Shown: positions 48,301-56,079 of the stretch, in pieces | Layout of the letters: each line of letters opens with the position of its first letter | How positions within the stretch are numbered: the first letter of the stretch is position 1 | DNA from: Aurantiochytrium sp. KH105 | Taxonomy: Eukaryota; Sar; Bigyra; Thraustochytrida; Thraustochytriidae | Assembly (NCBI GenBank): GCA_003116975.1 | Contig: BGKB01000158.1 | Location: forward strand, 107,923-171,922 | Length of the DNA stretch: 64,000 bases | Reading direction: 5' to 3' | The notes under the pieces: model-generated | The model's input: only the letters and a program-made list of their open reading frames with translations | The model's database searches: none | What the model was told of the DNA's origin: nothing | Made by a program: the position numbers and the translations under genes

Positions 48301-49571
48301 ATGGCTCTTACCGCAACGAGGTAAGTTGTGTAGTAGCTGAAGATAACCACAAAGGCGGTCGAGTAGATGCGCAGCAAACGGCCAAAGAAGAAGCGAACAC
48401 AGTTTAGCACCGTGACACCAGTCAGCACGATTGTTGCCGCAATGGGCCGAGTCGAGAAAAGGGTTGACAGCACTTGCAGCGGTTCCGGGCGGAAAGGTAG
48501 CCAGGAGAGCCCGAGAAGCAAGGGCCGATTCCAGCAATAGGCCATGAATCCCAGCGAAAACAGGTTGTTTGGATAAGCCCAGGCCAGCGCCAAGGCTCCC
48601 GTGAGCAGAAGCTTAGGCAAGAGAAAAGTGGCCAAACGGGTCGCGAGGGCCGGCAAGCTCGCCTTGGCATGCAGCTCGACGGCGCCTTCGAGCTTGCGAA
48701 TGCGCAAAAGCAGCGGACGAATAGCCATGGATGAAGTTTCGACAGCAGCGGCAATCGAACGTGCCTGCAGACCACGAATGTGCTCAATGAGACGTTGATA
48801 GGGCAGAATGTTGGCTGCTACCTCATCATCACGTTGGGACGTCGGCGTTGTCGCGCGAAATTGACTCGGCGTTTCTGCGGCGAGCTGCGAGGCCTGCCCG
48901 TCCTTACGCTGCTGGCGTTGCAGCTCGAGCTGCTGCTGCCAGCAAGCGGAGCACGCCCTGTAGCCCTTGATCTGGTGCGATGAGCAATTCCCACAAACGG
49001 CAGCGCCACAACGTCGGCAATGGTGTTGCCGTGTCCAAAAGGTGAAGCGCGCAAGACAAAGCTTGCAGCGTTCGGCATCGCTTTCCCACGCTGGGTTATT
49101 CTTGTCGAGCACAAAGGTCGCGATTGGGACGCTATCGGGCCCGAGCTCGGCCATGACCTTTTCAGCCGCGCGTCGAAAGGGGCCTTGGAGCTCACGTAGT
49201 ACCCCATATGAACCCGAGTAGCTGACCTTGCCTCGAAGGAGGGCCATGGCCGGCCGCATCTCCCCATTCGCCAGCTTGTCGAGCGTGCGTAGGTCCGTTT
49301 CCACGCGGCACGCGGGCTTCGGCGCCCCCGCGGCCTCGGCTTGCGTGAGGAGCCGCGCACTCCCTCGGCCATTCTTGGTCTCTACGCGCCAGCTACCGCC
49401 ATGTGCGCCAGTGACGACGAGGTCCACGACGGTCTCCGGCAGCCCGCTGCTGCCGGCCAGCTCCTCGTCCAGATGCGCGAAGAAGGACGCGAGCTGCGCG
49501 CGCCGCTGGTCCATGGTGGCCGCCGCCATTCCGGGATTGCGCGCATGAACGACATTTGTTCGCTCGCTCAT
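45342..49571 (-). CDS. SCP2-FYVE-ABC1/UbiB kinase-beta-lactamase-like fusion protein
   Basis: The first ATG of the frame is at 49571 (1409 residues; later ATGs at residues 15 and 20 are possible). An SCP2-like sterol-carrier domain lies at about 20-135 (LDKLANGEMRPAMALLRGKV). A FYVE zinc finger follows at about 160-210 (WESD, CKLC, RQHHCR, CGNC), then hydrophobic segments (about 310-430). The ABC1/UbiB atypical kinase covers about 440-800: KFGQ, the Ala-rich MASASIAQVHRA, VKVQ, ADPHPGN and LLDFGM are present. The C-terminus (about 905-1400) resembles class C beta-lactamase/LACTB proteins but lacks the Ser and Lys of SxxK. ABC1 plus beta-lactamase fusions occur in plants; the SCP2-FYVE front end suggests recruitment to PI3P-rich endosomal membranes and lipid handling. 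Function is inferred. Confidence 0.88.
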   Translation of the reverse strand: MSERTNVVHARNPGMAAATMDQRRAQLASFFAHLDEELAGSSGLPETVVDLVVTGAHGGSWRVETKNGRGSARLLTQAEAAGAPKPACRVETDLRTLDKLANGEMRPAMALLRGKVSYSGSYGVLRELQGPFRRAAEKVMAELGPDSVPIATFVLDKNNPAWESDAERCKLCLARFTFWTRQHHCRRCGAAVCGNCSSHQIKGYRACSACWQQQLELQRQQRKDGQASQLAAETPSQFRATTPTSQRDDEVAANILPYQRLIEHIRGLQARSIAAAVETSSMAIRPLLLRIRKLEGAVELHAKASLPALATRLATFLLPKLLLTGALALAWAYPNNLFSLGFMAYCWNRPLLLGLSWLPFRPEPLQVLSTLFSTRPIAATIVLTGVTVLNCVRFFFGRLLRIYSTAFVVIFSYYTTYLVAVRAMGMGTTASTRIFQSLDLIMAPFACNEILALRSVFVKFGQYIGSRADIIPPRWATVLAKLQDDLPADRFKYVERCIEQEFGHKIEKLFESFEPEPMASASIAQVHRAVLRPNVIPTISTPLEVAVKVQHEGIEAIMLSDVVAFRRIIRLIAWLNPRFAIAKTLLRAWETEMVKELDFNVESSNLATVRRNLRQVGLIADADDDYLDAACRGSHVLVPRPVRGLVGRRAFCMTFIQGFKITDLEQLALFGVDRAALVRRVVQSYACMIFVDGFTSADPHPGNLMVSVSDDGMARPVLLDFGMVVTLEDPIRVGYCRLVNSIANISVSGLAEAIASIGYKNSQSDVHPERDLEFFAHLLRDTGDRKSQRQSQAQFRKRRKAQRAADLERDPAKEGRYFSGFPDSLIFLFRVLGLIRGLCTTLDAPISYVDILGDYAKLGLMHYKMQEAADAATQRSSPQALPPAVQTPRSPQFLQGKVAQLLSRAQSDASHELALPESHGFAADTFLGAQVCVMMGDKVVVDTFAGVQDELSPVRVSSSTVFPLMDLTRVVLVVDILDLIDKGTLDPKDPICKHWSDFADKSVTIEDLLSYASNIRDIVPATTSVNSLRDYSSLKAKLQDTSAMRSRRDADRSKAHYTIFTSGYIMAGLLEAVKENSIDAIYAQRVAQSSFEEVHLCASSMASNGRCAELSNGFAGFVRSMAMGGGTAAAASFSAERPERKAESGRKDLPSEAPSLTRTQKTTWSAKNATSRPEEVNVERSSSQEGAFKGFTTRKTEIQMGKETDGEKNNAALNLPAASLDSGSEHDDDDDEQKDDVNVDAEIDADDEEDTESPLPPGVKLPNGALLDPCCVNASGLRESPVPSFGAFGTARGLASVAASFFYKPASGKLVKRLSYGPLRTETSPLYGEMAWSLGLQVFIMPDTGIRMLVHHAFGGSMLVLVPELKVCVSVLVNCLTLDRTVTRDILVLVCKELNITVGGVDQLFGGMF

Positions 49572-49858
49572 AGCGCACACGCACACAGCTCGTCGTCTAC
49601 AAGCCAAGGTCGAATGTCATTGGTCAACCAGAGTACAGAGAAGCCAAAACTAGCATGTGATGACGGTAGTAGTAGGGCCTACCACCACTTGATGTGAATG
49701 CCGGGTCAGGCTGGCACCCGCCGCCGCCAGGCTCACCAACCAGCAAGACACGATGACGACTCGCGGAATAAAACACGGAACAATGAACATCGTAATGCAC
49801 AGTCACCTTTCTCAAAAATCAACAGCAGAGAGAGGAACGAGCTAGTCTTTGTTGGTTA

Positions 49859-52800
49859 TCACAATGTTTGCGCGTCGAGAATGACGAGGCGATCGTGCAT
49901 GGCGGCAACGGCCTCATTCTGCGCAGCAAGCGTCTCAATCTCTCGCCTCGCTCGACGGATGTCACGGAGAGCCTCGTACTCCTTGTCGCTCTGCCAGAGC
50001 AGCGCAAAACGAACAATGAGATGGCGCAAGAGATCGACACGATCATTGTTGCTGGCTTGGTGAATGCATGCAACAGCGAGCTCCAGATCGCCGACGATAC
50101 GAATGTGCTTGCGAATCATCTGGTCCAGCGCATTTTGCGAGGGCGCAACACTCGGAAGGCGGAATACATCGGCAGGGCCCAAAACGTCAAGAAAACCCGC
50201 AAATTTTGCAGACGCGTGAGGCGAGGGTTCCGTGTCACGCACAATCTGGAGCAGGAAATCATTGATCTGTCGGCGTGCAGCGTCGCGGTTCGAGGTCTGT
50301 TGTGCCCACCATGCGCGTATACCTGCGGCGGCCTGTTCCATGTAAGAGCTTCGTTTACCCTGCAAGGCGGCAGCCACGCAAATTGCTAAATTCTGTGGCT
50401 TCATTTGCACCAGCAACATGCCAAAGGCAGCGAGGCGTTGCGCAAAGAGGTGAATATCGCACTCGCGCTTGTCCGCGACGGCTGTCAGCCAGACACGTAC
50501 GAAAACATCTGCATAAGATTCGAGCACGAAGGCATCGAGGCATCCAAAGCGGTGCATGCTATCCATGAGAGCGGTCACGGTTCTCGCATCAATCGACTGT
50601 GTTCGGAGAATGGCATCGAGAGCTTGCCTCGCACTCGCTGAAGATTTGCTATATCGCACGGAAAGGCCTGCAAAGCTACCGATGATGTAACACAGCAGCG
50701 CTCGCGGCCTTGCTTTGGCTGCAGCAAGGAGCATCTTTAGGTGCGGCGCACTTGCGGTCGCAAGGGCTGTTAAGCCCCGCGTGACGGCAAGATTCGTGTG
50801 CATGCGCTGTCGAAATTGAGTGTACTCTTGCGCGAGCGAGCGCACGAGGTCATTACGTGTGCGTCGTGCCTGACCTTGTGCGATAAAAGCCTCCTCTTTC
50901 TGCATCACGAATTCAAACATGTCCTCAATTGAGGCTGTGGCAGGCGCGCTTTCTGAGAGTGATGCGCCTTGCTGCTCTGGCTTTTCGTCCGAAAGCGGCG
51001 AAGGAAACGGAGCGTGGTCTTGCACAAACGTAAATGACTCCAAGGGTTTCGCTGCTGCCGCAAGAACCGCCTTGCCCAGCCGCAAGATGGCGACAAAGAG
51101 TTTTGGCTGAATGTTTCCGGAGTAGAGAACCATTCGGAAAATGCGATTCATGGACTCTGCAGCCTCTGTGAGCGGTTCCTGTGGCAAGGCCGCCATTCGC
51201 TGGATGCAAATTTCGCCCAAGCCGTGCAACTTTTGGTTTGATATGCAAGTGCTCGCGAGATCTTCGAGAAAGCGCCGCGCCTGTTTGCATGGCGCCACCC
51301 CCTTGCCCTTTTCTACTAGAGTGCGGCCTCGCTCGACAATCGCAGAGGTGGCTTCCAGGAGGAGACAGATTTCGCGTCGGGAACAGTCCGAAGGACGTTT
51401 CAGACCTTGAAGCTGTCCAAACAGCTTGTCCATAATCTGTTCACTTTCGCACGAATGAGAAATTGCGACAAGCACCGCAGCATAGTTTCGCAAGCGACGT
51501 GGCCCCATTCGCGGCTGCGTGACTTGAGGGAAGCTCTGGAGGAGGCCGAGAATGTGACGTGTGTGCTTTGTTGCATCAGCCTTGTACATTTCGAGTTGCA
51601 TGCGCACAAGATCCGAAAAGGGAGTCTCGAGCAGATCATCTTCTCCTTCTCCATCTCCTCCGTCTTCGACTTCATCCTCTTCTTTGTCCTGAGATTCTTG
51701 CCTGTAATTGTGCTCGTCCACGTCGTCAGCACGAGCGTTGGGTCCAAAAAGGGGAATTCCAGGACCAGGCTTGAAGAATTTATTGTGCGCTGCGCTGTCT
51801 TCGTGCTCTGCAATTTCTTGAAGACTGGGAAACAATCTGTTGAGCATATCCTCAGGAAGTCTGCTTCCAGTGGCGGTGGCCAGCAAAGTAATGCGACCAA
51901 TGAGAAGGTCGCACATGTCCGAAACGCATGGAAGCGAATCAAGAACATCCTTCCACTTTGCCACAAATTCTTGTGTTTTGGGCCCAGGTGCCATGGGCGA
52001 GAGTTTCAAAAGATCGTTGACAAGGATCCAGACACCAGATGAGGACAAATCCGCTGTTGCAACCTCACCTGAAGTGCGGTTTGTTTGCGTGTCTTGAAGA
52101 GAATGAGCGCCTCGAGATTCAACCGTGGCTTGTCCAGACTGTGCACCCGCTGCTGTCAGCAACCAATCCCAAGCAAACTCTGTGTATTCGTGAGCTTCGG
52201 CGGGACGGAGCCGATGATTGTCCGGCCGACGTTGCCTCAATTGTTCAGTAATTGCGACTTTAAAGCTTGAGGGAATCGGAACCCCGCTTAGATCGGAAGT
52301 CGCTGTTGCGCGAAGAAGAAGACCCACGCGGTCTGTTGGAGCAAGCAACGCCTGGTCGCTTTGCAACAAGCTCGATGGGAGCATTAGTCGGAGGGTTGAC
52401 CAGTATTCATCTTCGCCAAGGACGCTGCCAACGCGAGCAAGCAGACTTCGCTCAGAAGAGGTGAGCATGCCCCGCTTGCGTACAAAGAGTGTTATTATGT
52501 CGCTTGCGAGGATCTGTGCGGTGATCCTGTGCTCTGTCTTCGAATAAGAAGCCAAGCGCAGAACAACGTGCTCTAACATACACGCAGTGCTGGCAGCCCA
52601 AGGTCTCGCTGCGGCGAGACATAGACCCGCACGTATCCAGGCTGATGCCTGGAGAGGTCTGCTTCGCAGTCGAAGCAATCCGCCGTGAGCCCGACATATA
52701 TAGCGCTTGATGTCCTCTTCGTTCCGACTATGTCGTGGTGCGCGCACACAAACAAGCGCCTGAATTGCATGAGTGACGTCCCTAGGCTCGGCATCGTCAA

Positions 52801-55783
52801 TGCGAAGCCAAGCAGGCGCCTTGTCGGCGTCATGGCGTGCAGCGAGAAGATGTCGCGCGCCTTCTTCGAGGGTTCGAACGGGAAATCGCGAGCGGGGACG
52901 ATGTGGTTGAAGTTGAGACTGCGAGAGGGACTGCAGGTCTGTTGCCGATGGCGACGAAGAGGCCGGTATTGAGACCGATTTGTCGTCCAAAAAGGTCTCC
53001 AGCGGTATTGGGCGCCGGCGCGTGGGTAGCAGCCCATCAGGTGCTCCTTCTGCCGCGGGTCCAAAGATGCGCCGCACGGACGCAATTGCGTTTTGCTCTG
53101 TTTGGATCTCTTCTACAGGTCTCTCTGCTGCAGCTCGTTGTGTTACAGCTGAGAGAGGAAGCGGTCTTCGGGAAAGATTTGTCGACCGAGATGATAGCTC
53201 TTGCGAGGGGTTGTTGGGTCTACGGGTGAGTCCTACAGCCTGACGTTGTCGTTGCTGTTGTTCTTCATCTTGTTGTTCTTCTTGTTCTTGATGATGGTGA
53301 CGGCGAGGAAGAAGAGGGGACGAAGGACTTGAGGGCGGAGACGGGTACATCAGTCGTCGAACCGTCTCAACGGCACTATATTGTTTCTTGGACGAGCTCT
53401 TTACAAGATCACGTCCTTGTTTTTGTTTTCCCACTCTGCTCGATGCCCGGTTTTGTTTCGGTGCAAACCACCGTTGAAGACGCTGGTCGTTGCGCGGAGA
53501 TGAAAGGCTTGGTTTCTTCCTTCGCTTTGGAAGACGCGAGGCACCACGTTCTGAAGCTTTGCGCGCTCGTTTGTGGGGTCCTCTTAGAACAGCTGACGAG
53601 GTCGCAAAACGCTGCATTCCGCCACTGCGATTTGCGCTGTTCGTGTTTTCTGTCTCAACAGAGAAAGATTTTGGCGGGTCGTCCGTAGCGGGAACGTAGA
53701 TTTCGGCGAATGCATCGGATGGCGCGGATCTCGCGTTGGCAGTCTGCGTCGTCGTCTCGTCTACATTTTGGAGGAAAGGTTCAGCCATGTCAACGTTGAT
53801 GACGCTAACATCACTTTCATCGCCATCGTCATCATTGTCATCGTCATCGCTTTCGCCATTACTGCGGCTGTGGTCTCCATCTTCTCCGCTGCTCGACTCT
53901 TCAAAGGTGGATTCCAAAAGTCTCCGAAGCCGCTTCTCGAGCGCAGAGACGCGCTCGTCCTGGTTACGATAAGCCGCGTCGACGGGCAAGAGATGAAGTT
54001 CAGAGATGCGAAGACTTTCCAGTCGCTTCAAAAGTACGCGTGTGACGTCGAGAAGGTCTCCTTGCAGACGGCGTCGCAAGTGGCCGTGGAGTTCTTTGAG
54101 CTGTTGCGTGCCAAGACTTCCTCGAAGACGCTTCTCGAGGTCGGCAAGTTCGCGGTCGAGGCGCGACTGGATCTTGGAGACTTGACGGAGGGCTTTTTTC
54201 TTTCCAAGAGACATGAGTTTGTGGTACATTTCTTCTGACATGGAGTGCGGACGTGCAGCAAGCTCCTCATCGTCCCATCCTCGAAGGAAATCGCAGTCAA
54301 GGTCCATATCTTCGTCCCTTACTCCTCCTTCTTCTCCTTCTTCCTCTTCTTCTTCAGCCTCACTTGCACTGTTACTAGCAAAGGAGGGAGCTCGGGGCGA
54401 CGGCGGACTTTGCGGGAACCCCGCACCGCGATGGTCGAAATCCTCTTCATATTGTTCTTCATCAGAACTGCTGACAATGATGCGTGTACGAGCCTTGGAA
54501 AAGTTCATGCGTTGCAAGTGAACCGAGCTGTCACTGCTGTCGGAAGCAGCATCAGATGCGTGCCGAGGTCGCACAAGTCTACGTTTACGCCGCTTCTTGG
54601 CCGCCGTCTTACTTTTCCTTTCGTTTTTTCGTCGCGCAATAAGATCTGCAAGTGTTATCTCGCCTTGGTTGTCGTCCTCTTCCTCTTCGTCGTCTTCGTT
54701 GTCGTTGTTGTTGTTGTAAATATCTCTTTTGTCTTTTGCAGGGGCTTTCTCTCCTCCGGGTTCAACGTAATCATCGTCGTTTTTGTCGTCATCATAGTCT
54801 TTGGAGTTTCCGGCCTCAAGGTCGTCTTCAAAGGCGCCAAGATATGCTTCGTCTTCGGAATCCGAGACTTGCAAGTCGAGGCGACGAGCTGTTCGCGTCG
54901 GAGATCGTGGTTTTGTTTTGCCACTTCCACTTGCGGTTGAACTTCCGTTTGTGAAATGATGGCCTTCTCCTTCTTCCTCTTCCTCTTCTTCTTCTTCTTC
55001 TTCTTCTTCTTCTTCTTCTTCTCCTTCTTCATCATCGTTGTCATCGTCGTCGTCTTCTTCGTCGTCTTCTTCGTCGTCGTTTTCTTCGTCATTGCTGCCA
55101 TCGCTGCTATTCTCTTTGTTTGCCCGGTAAAGTGAAAGACGTGGTGCCTGGTCCTGAGGGATAACGACACATTCAGGTAAAGCCAGAGAAGTGTGAGCCG
55201 GATTTCGTGACTGATCTCGCTTCTTTTTCAAAAGCGCGAGGTTTCGTGCTAGTTTGCGATCATTGGCGCGAGCTTGTGCCGTGTCTAGAGCAGCCTTTGC
55301 CCGCCACAAGTTATCGTCGATCCACGATTGGCGAGAAGAGGGCCCCGGCGCATTTGACGTGACAGCTTTAAAGAATGCGCGTCGGCGAAGGTAACAGTCT
55401 CTGCATTGACGTCCGGTACGTAACGCGCCTGGCAATGTGACGGAGATGAGTCCCCAGACCCCCTGGTCCAAGGCCCAGTCGTTGGCCACAAATGGCTGCA
55501 GCGCATTACGCAGCTGCACGGCTTCTTCATGATCAAGATCTCCCGTTTTCGCGCGCCCCGTGACTGTGAAGAAATACAAAAACTCCGCGGGCTCCTCGCG
55601 TCTACGCGCCCAAGCTCGCCGTTGTCGAGTTGTCCATCGCGCAACGCGCTTTGCATTCCGAAGATCAACGAGTTTCCCAGCTCTTGGTGCAGCAGCAGCA
55701 CTGCCAGCTGCGTCGTCGTGAGGCAGGCCAATCGAGGCTTCTCCGACGCGGGCCTGGGTCTCCGCGGCCCGCGCTTCGACCAT
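49859..55783 (-). CDS. Unrecognised 1974-residue protein with Myb/SANT-like N-terminus and acidic middle
   Basis: I do not recognise the full protein. The start is the ATG at 55783. Residues about 80-130 (WGLISVTLPG...RTGRQCRDCYLRR) resemble a Myb/SANT repeat, suggesting DNA or chromatin contact. Residues about 220-420 are dominated by Asp/Glu runs (including a long Glu run) and Lys/Arg patches. A predicted coiled coil follows at about 510-640 (ELADLEKRLRG...LHGHLRRRL). Near residue 770 a short motif, DQRLQRWF, resembles a PCNA-interaction box. The C-terminal ~1000 residues are helix-rich, possibly an alpha-solenoid. This layout would suit a replication or repair scaffold such as the Mus7/MMS22 type, but no diagnostic motif was found. 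The divergent neighbour is a tRNA-Ile gene. Confidence 0.7.
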   Translation of the reverse strand: MVEARAAETQARVGEASIGLPHDDAAGSAAAAPRAGKLVDLRNAKRVARWTTRQRRAWARRREEPAEFLYFFTVTGRAKTGDLDHEEAVQLRNALQPFVANDWALDQGVWGLISVTLPGALRTGRQCRDCYLRRRAFFKAVTSNAPGPSSRQSWIDDNLWRAKAALDTAQARANDRKLARNLALLKKKRDQSRNPAHTSLALPECVVIPQDQAPRLSLYRANKENSSDGSNDEENDDEEDDEEDDDDDNDDEEGEEEEEEEEEEEEEEEEEGEGHHFTNGSSTASGSGKTKPRSPTRTARRLDLQVSDSEDEAYLGAFEDDLEAGNSKDYDDDKNDDDYVEPGGEKAPAKDKRDIYNNNNDNEDDEEEEDDNQGEITLADLIARRKNERKSKTAAKKRRKRRLVRPRHASDAASDSSDSSVHLQRMNFSKARTRIIVSSSDEEQYEEDFDHRGAGFPQSPPSPRAPSFASNSASEAEEEEEEGEEGGVRDEDMDLDCDFLRGWDDEELAARPHSMSEEMYHKLMSLGKKKALRQVSKIQSRLDRELADLEKRLRGSLGTQQLKELHGHLRRRLQGDLLDVTRVLLKRLESLRISELHLLPVDAAYRNQDERVSALEKRLRRLLESTFEESSSGEDGDHSRSNGESDDDDNDDDGDESDVSVINVDMAEPFLQNVDETTTQTANARSAPSDAFAEIYVPATDDPPKSFSVETENTNSANRSGGMQRFATSSAVLRGPHKRARKASERGASRLPKRRKKPSLSSPRNDQRLQRWFAPKQNRASSRVGKQKQGRDLVKSSSKKQYSAVETVRRLMYPSPPSSPSSPLLPRRHHHQEQEEQQDEEQQQRQRQAVGLTRRPNNPSQELSSRSTNLSRRPLPLSAVTQRAAAERPVEEIQTEQNAIASVRRIFGPAAEGAPDGLLPTRRRPIPLETFLDDKSVSIPASSSPSATDLQSLSQSQLQPHRPRSRFPVRTLEEGARHLLAARHDADKAPAWLRIDDAEPRDVTHAIQALVCVRAPRHSRNEEDIKRYICRAHGGLLRLRSRPLQASAWIRAGLCLAAARPWAASTACMLEHVVLRLASYSKTEHRITAQILASDIITLFVRKRGMLTSSERSLLARVGSVLGEDEYWSTLRLMLPSSLLQSDQALLAPTDRVGLLLRATATSDLSGVPIPSSFKVAITEQLRQRRPDNHRLRPAEAHEYTEFAWDWLLTAAGAQSGQATVESRGAHSLQDTQTNRTSGEVATADLSSSGVWILVNDLLKLSPMAPGPKTQEFVAKWKDVLDSLPCVSDMCDLLIGRITLLATATGSRLPEDMLNRLFPSLQEIAEHEDSAAHNKFFKPGPGIPLFGPNARADDVDEHNYRQESQDKEEDEVEDGGDGEGEDDLLETPFSDLVRMQLEMYKADATKHTRHILGLLQSFPQVTQPRMGPRRLRNYAAVLVAISHSCESEQIMDKLFGQLQGLKRPSDCSRREICLLLEATSAIVERGRTLVEKGKGVAPCKQARRFLEDLASTCISNQKLHGLGEICIQRMAALPQEPLTEAAESMNRIFRMVLYSGNIQPKLFVAILRLGKAVLAAAAKPLESFTFVQDHAPFPSPLSDEKPEQQGASLSESAPATASIEDMFEFVMQKEEAFIAQGQARRTRNDLVRSLAQEYTQFRQRMHTNLAVTRGLTALATASAPHLKMLLAAAKARPRALLCYIIGSFAGLSVRYSKSSASARQALDAILRTQSIDARTVTALMDSMHRFGCLDAFVLESYADVFVRVWLTAVADKRECDIHLFAQRLAAFGMLLVQMKPQNLAICVAAALQGKRSSYMEQAAAGIRAWWAQQTSNRDAARRQINDFLLQIVRDTEPSPHASAKFAGFLDVLGPADVFRLPSVAPSQNALDQMIRKHIRIVGDLELAVACIHQASNNDRVDLLRHLIVRFALLWQSDKEYEALRDIRRARREIETLAAQNEAVAAMHDRLVILDAQTL
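54961..55090 (-). repeat. TTC/TCG trinucleotide-rich tract coding for an acidic run
   Basis: On the coding strand this is a long GAA/GAC run inside the Myb-like protein, giving Glu and Asp tracts. It is a simple-sequence region likely to vary in length. Confidence 0.75.
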
Positions 55784-55927
55784 GCCCGTGCCGCGCCGCG
55801 CTGCTGGCGCGCACGGTCCCCACTCTCACTCTCACGCCTTGGACGATTGCTTTTCGCCTCTTGCGGACCTAACGGGCAGTCGTATCTTAGCGATATATGC
55901 GCTGCGAATCCTTCTCTCCCAACAATC

Positions 55928-56002
55928 GGTCCTATAGCTCAGCTTGGTTAGAGCGTGGAGCTAATAACTCCAAGGTCGGGGGTTCGACCCCCCCTGGGAC
56001 TA
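55928..56002 (+). tRNA. tRNA-Ile, anticodon AAU
   Basis: The 75-nt sequence folds as a cloverleaf: a D-arm GCTC/GAGC, an anticodon stem TGGAG/CTCCA around loop CTAATAA (AAU at 55963-55965), a 5-nt variable loop, and a GGGGG/CCCCC T-arm with loop TTCGACC. The A box (TAGCTCAGCTTGG, 55935-55947) and B box (GGTTCGACCCC, 55981-55991) are intact. The acceptor stem pairs GGTCCTA with TGGGACT, so the terminal pair is G-U; the discriminator base is A. There is no intron. The gene is short and sits between two protein genes. Confidence 0.95.
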
Positions 56003-56008
56003 CTGTTC

Positions 56009-56026
56009 TTTTTTTTCTTTTTTTTT
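56009..56026 (+). terminator. RNA polymerase III T-run terminator for tRNA-Ile
   Basis: Runs of eight and nine T residues (separated by one C) start 7 bp after the tRNA 3' end, as expected for polymerase III termination. Confidence 0.85.
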
Positions 56027-56079
56027 CCTTTCCTTCTTTTCTTCTTGAAAGTGTGTTGGACATCGTTGCTTTTTACTGT

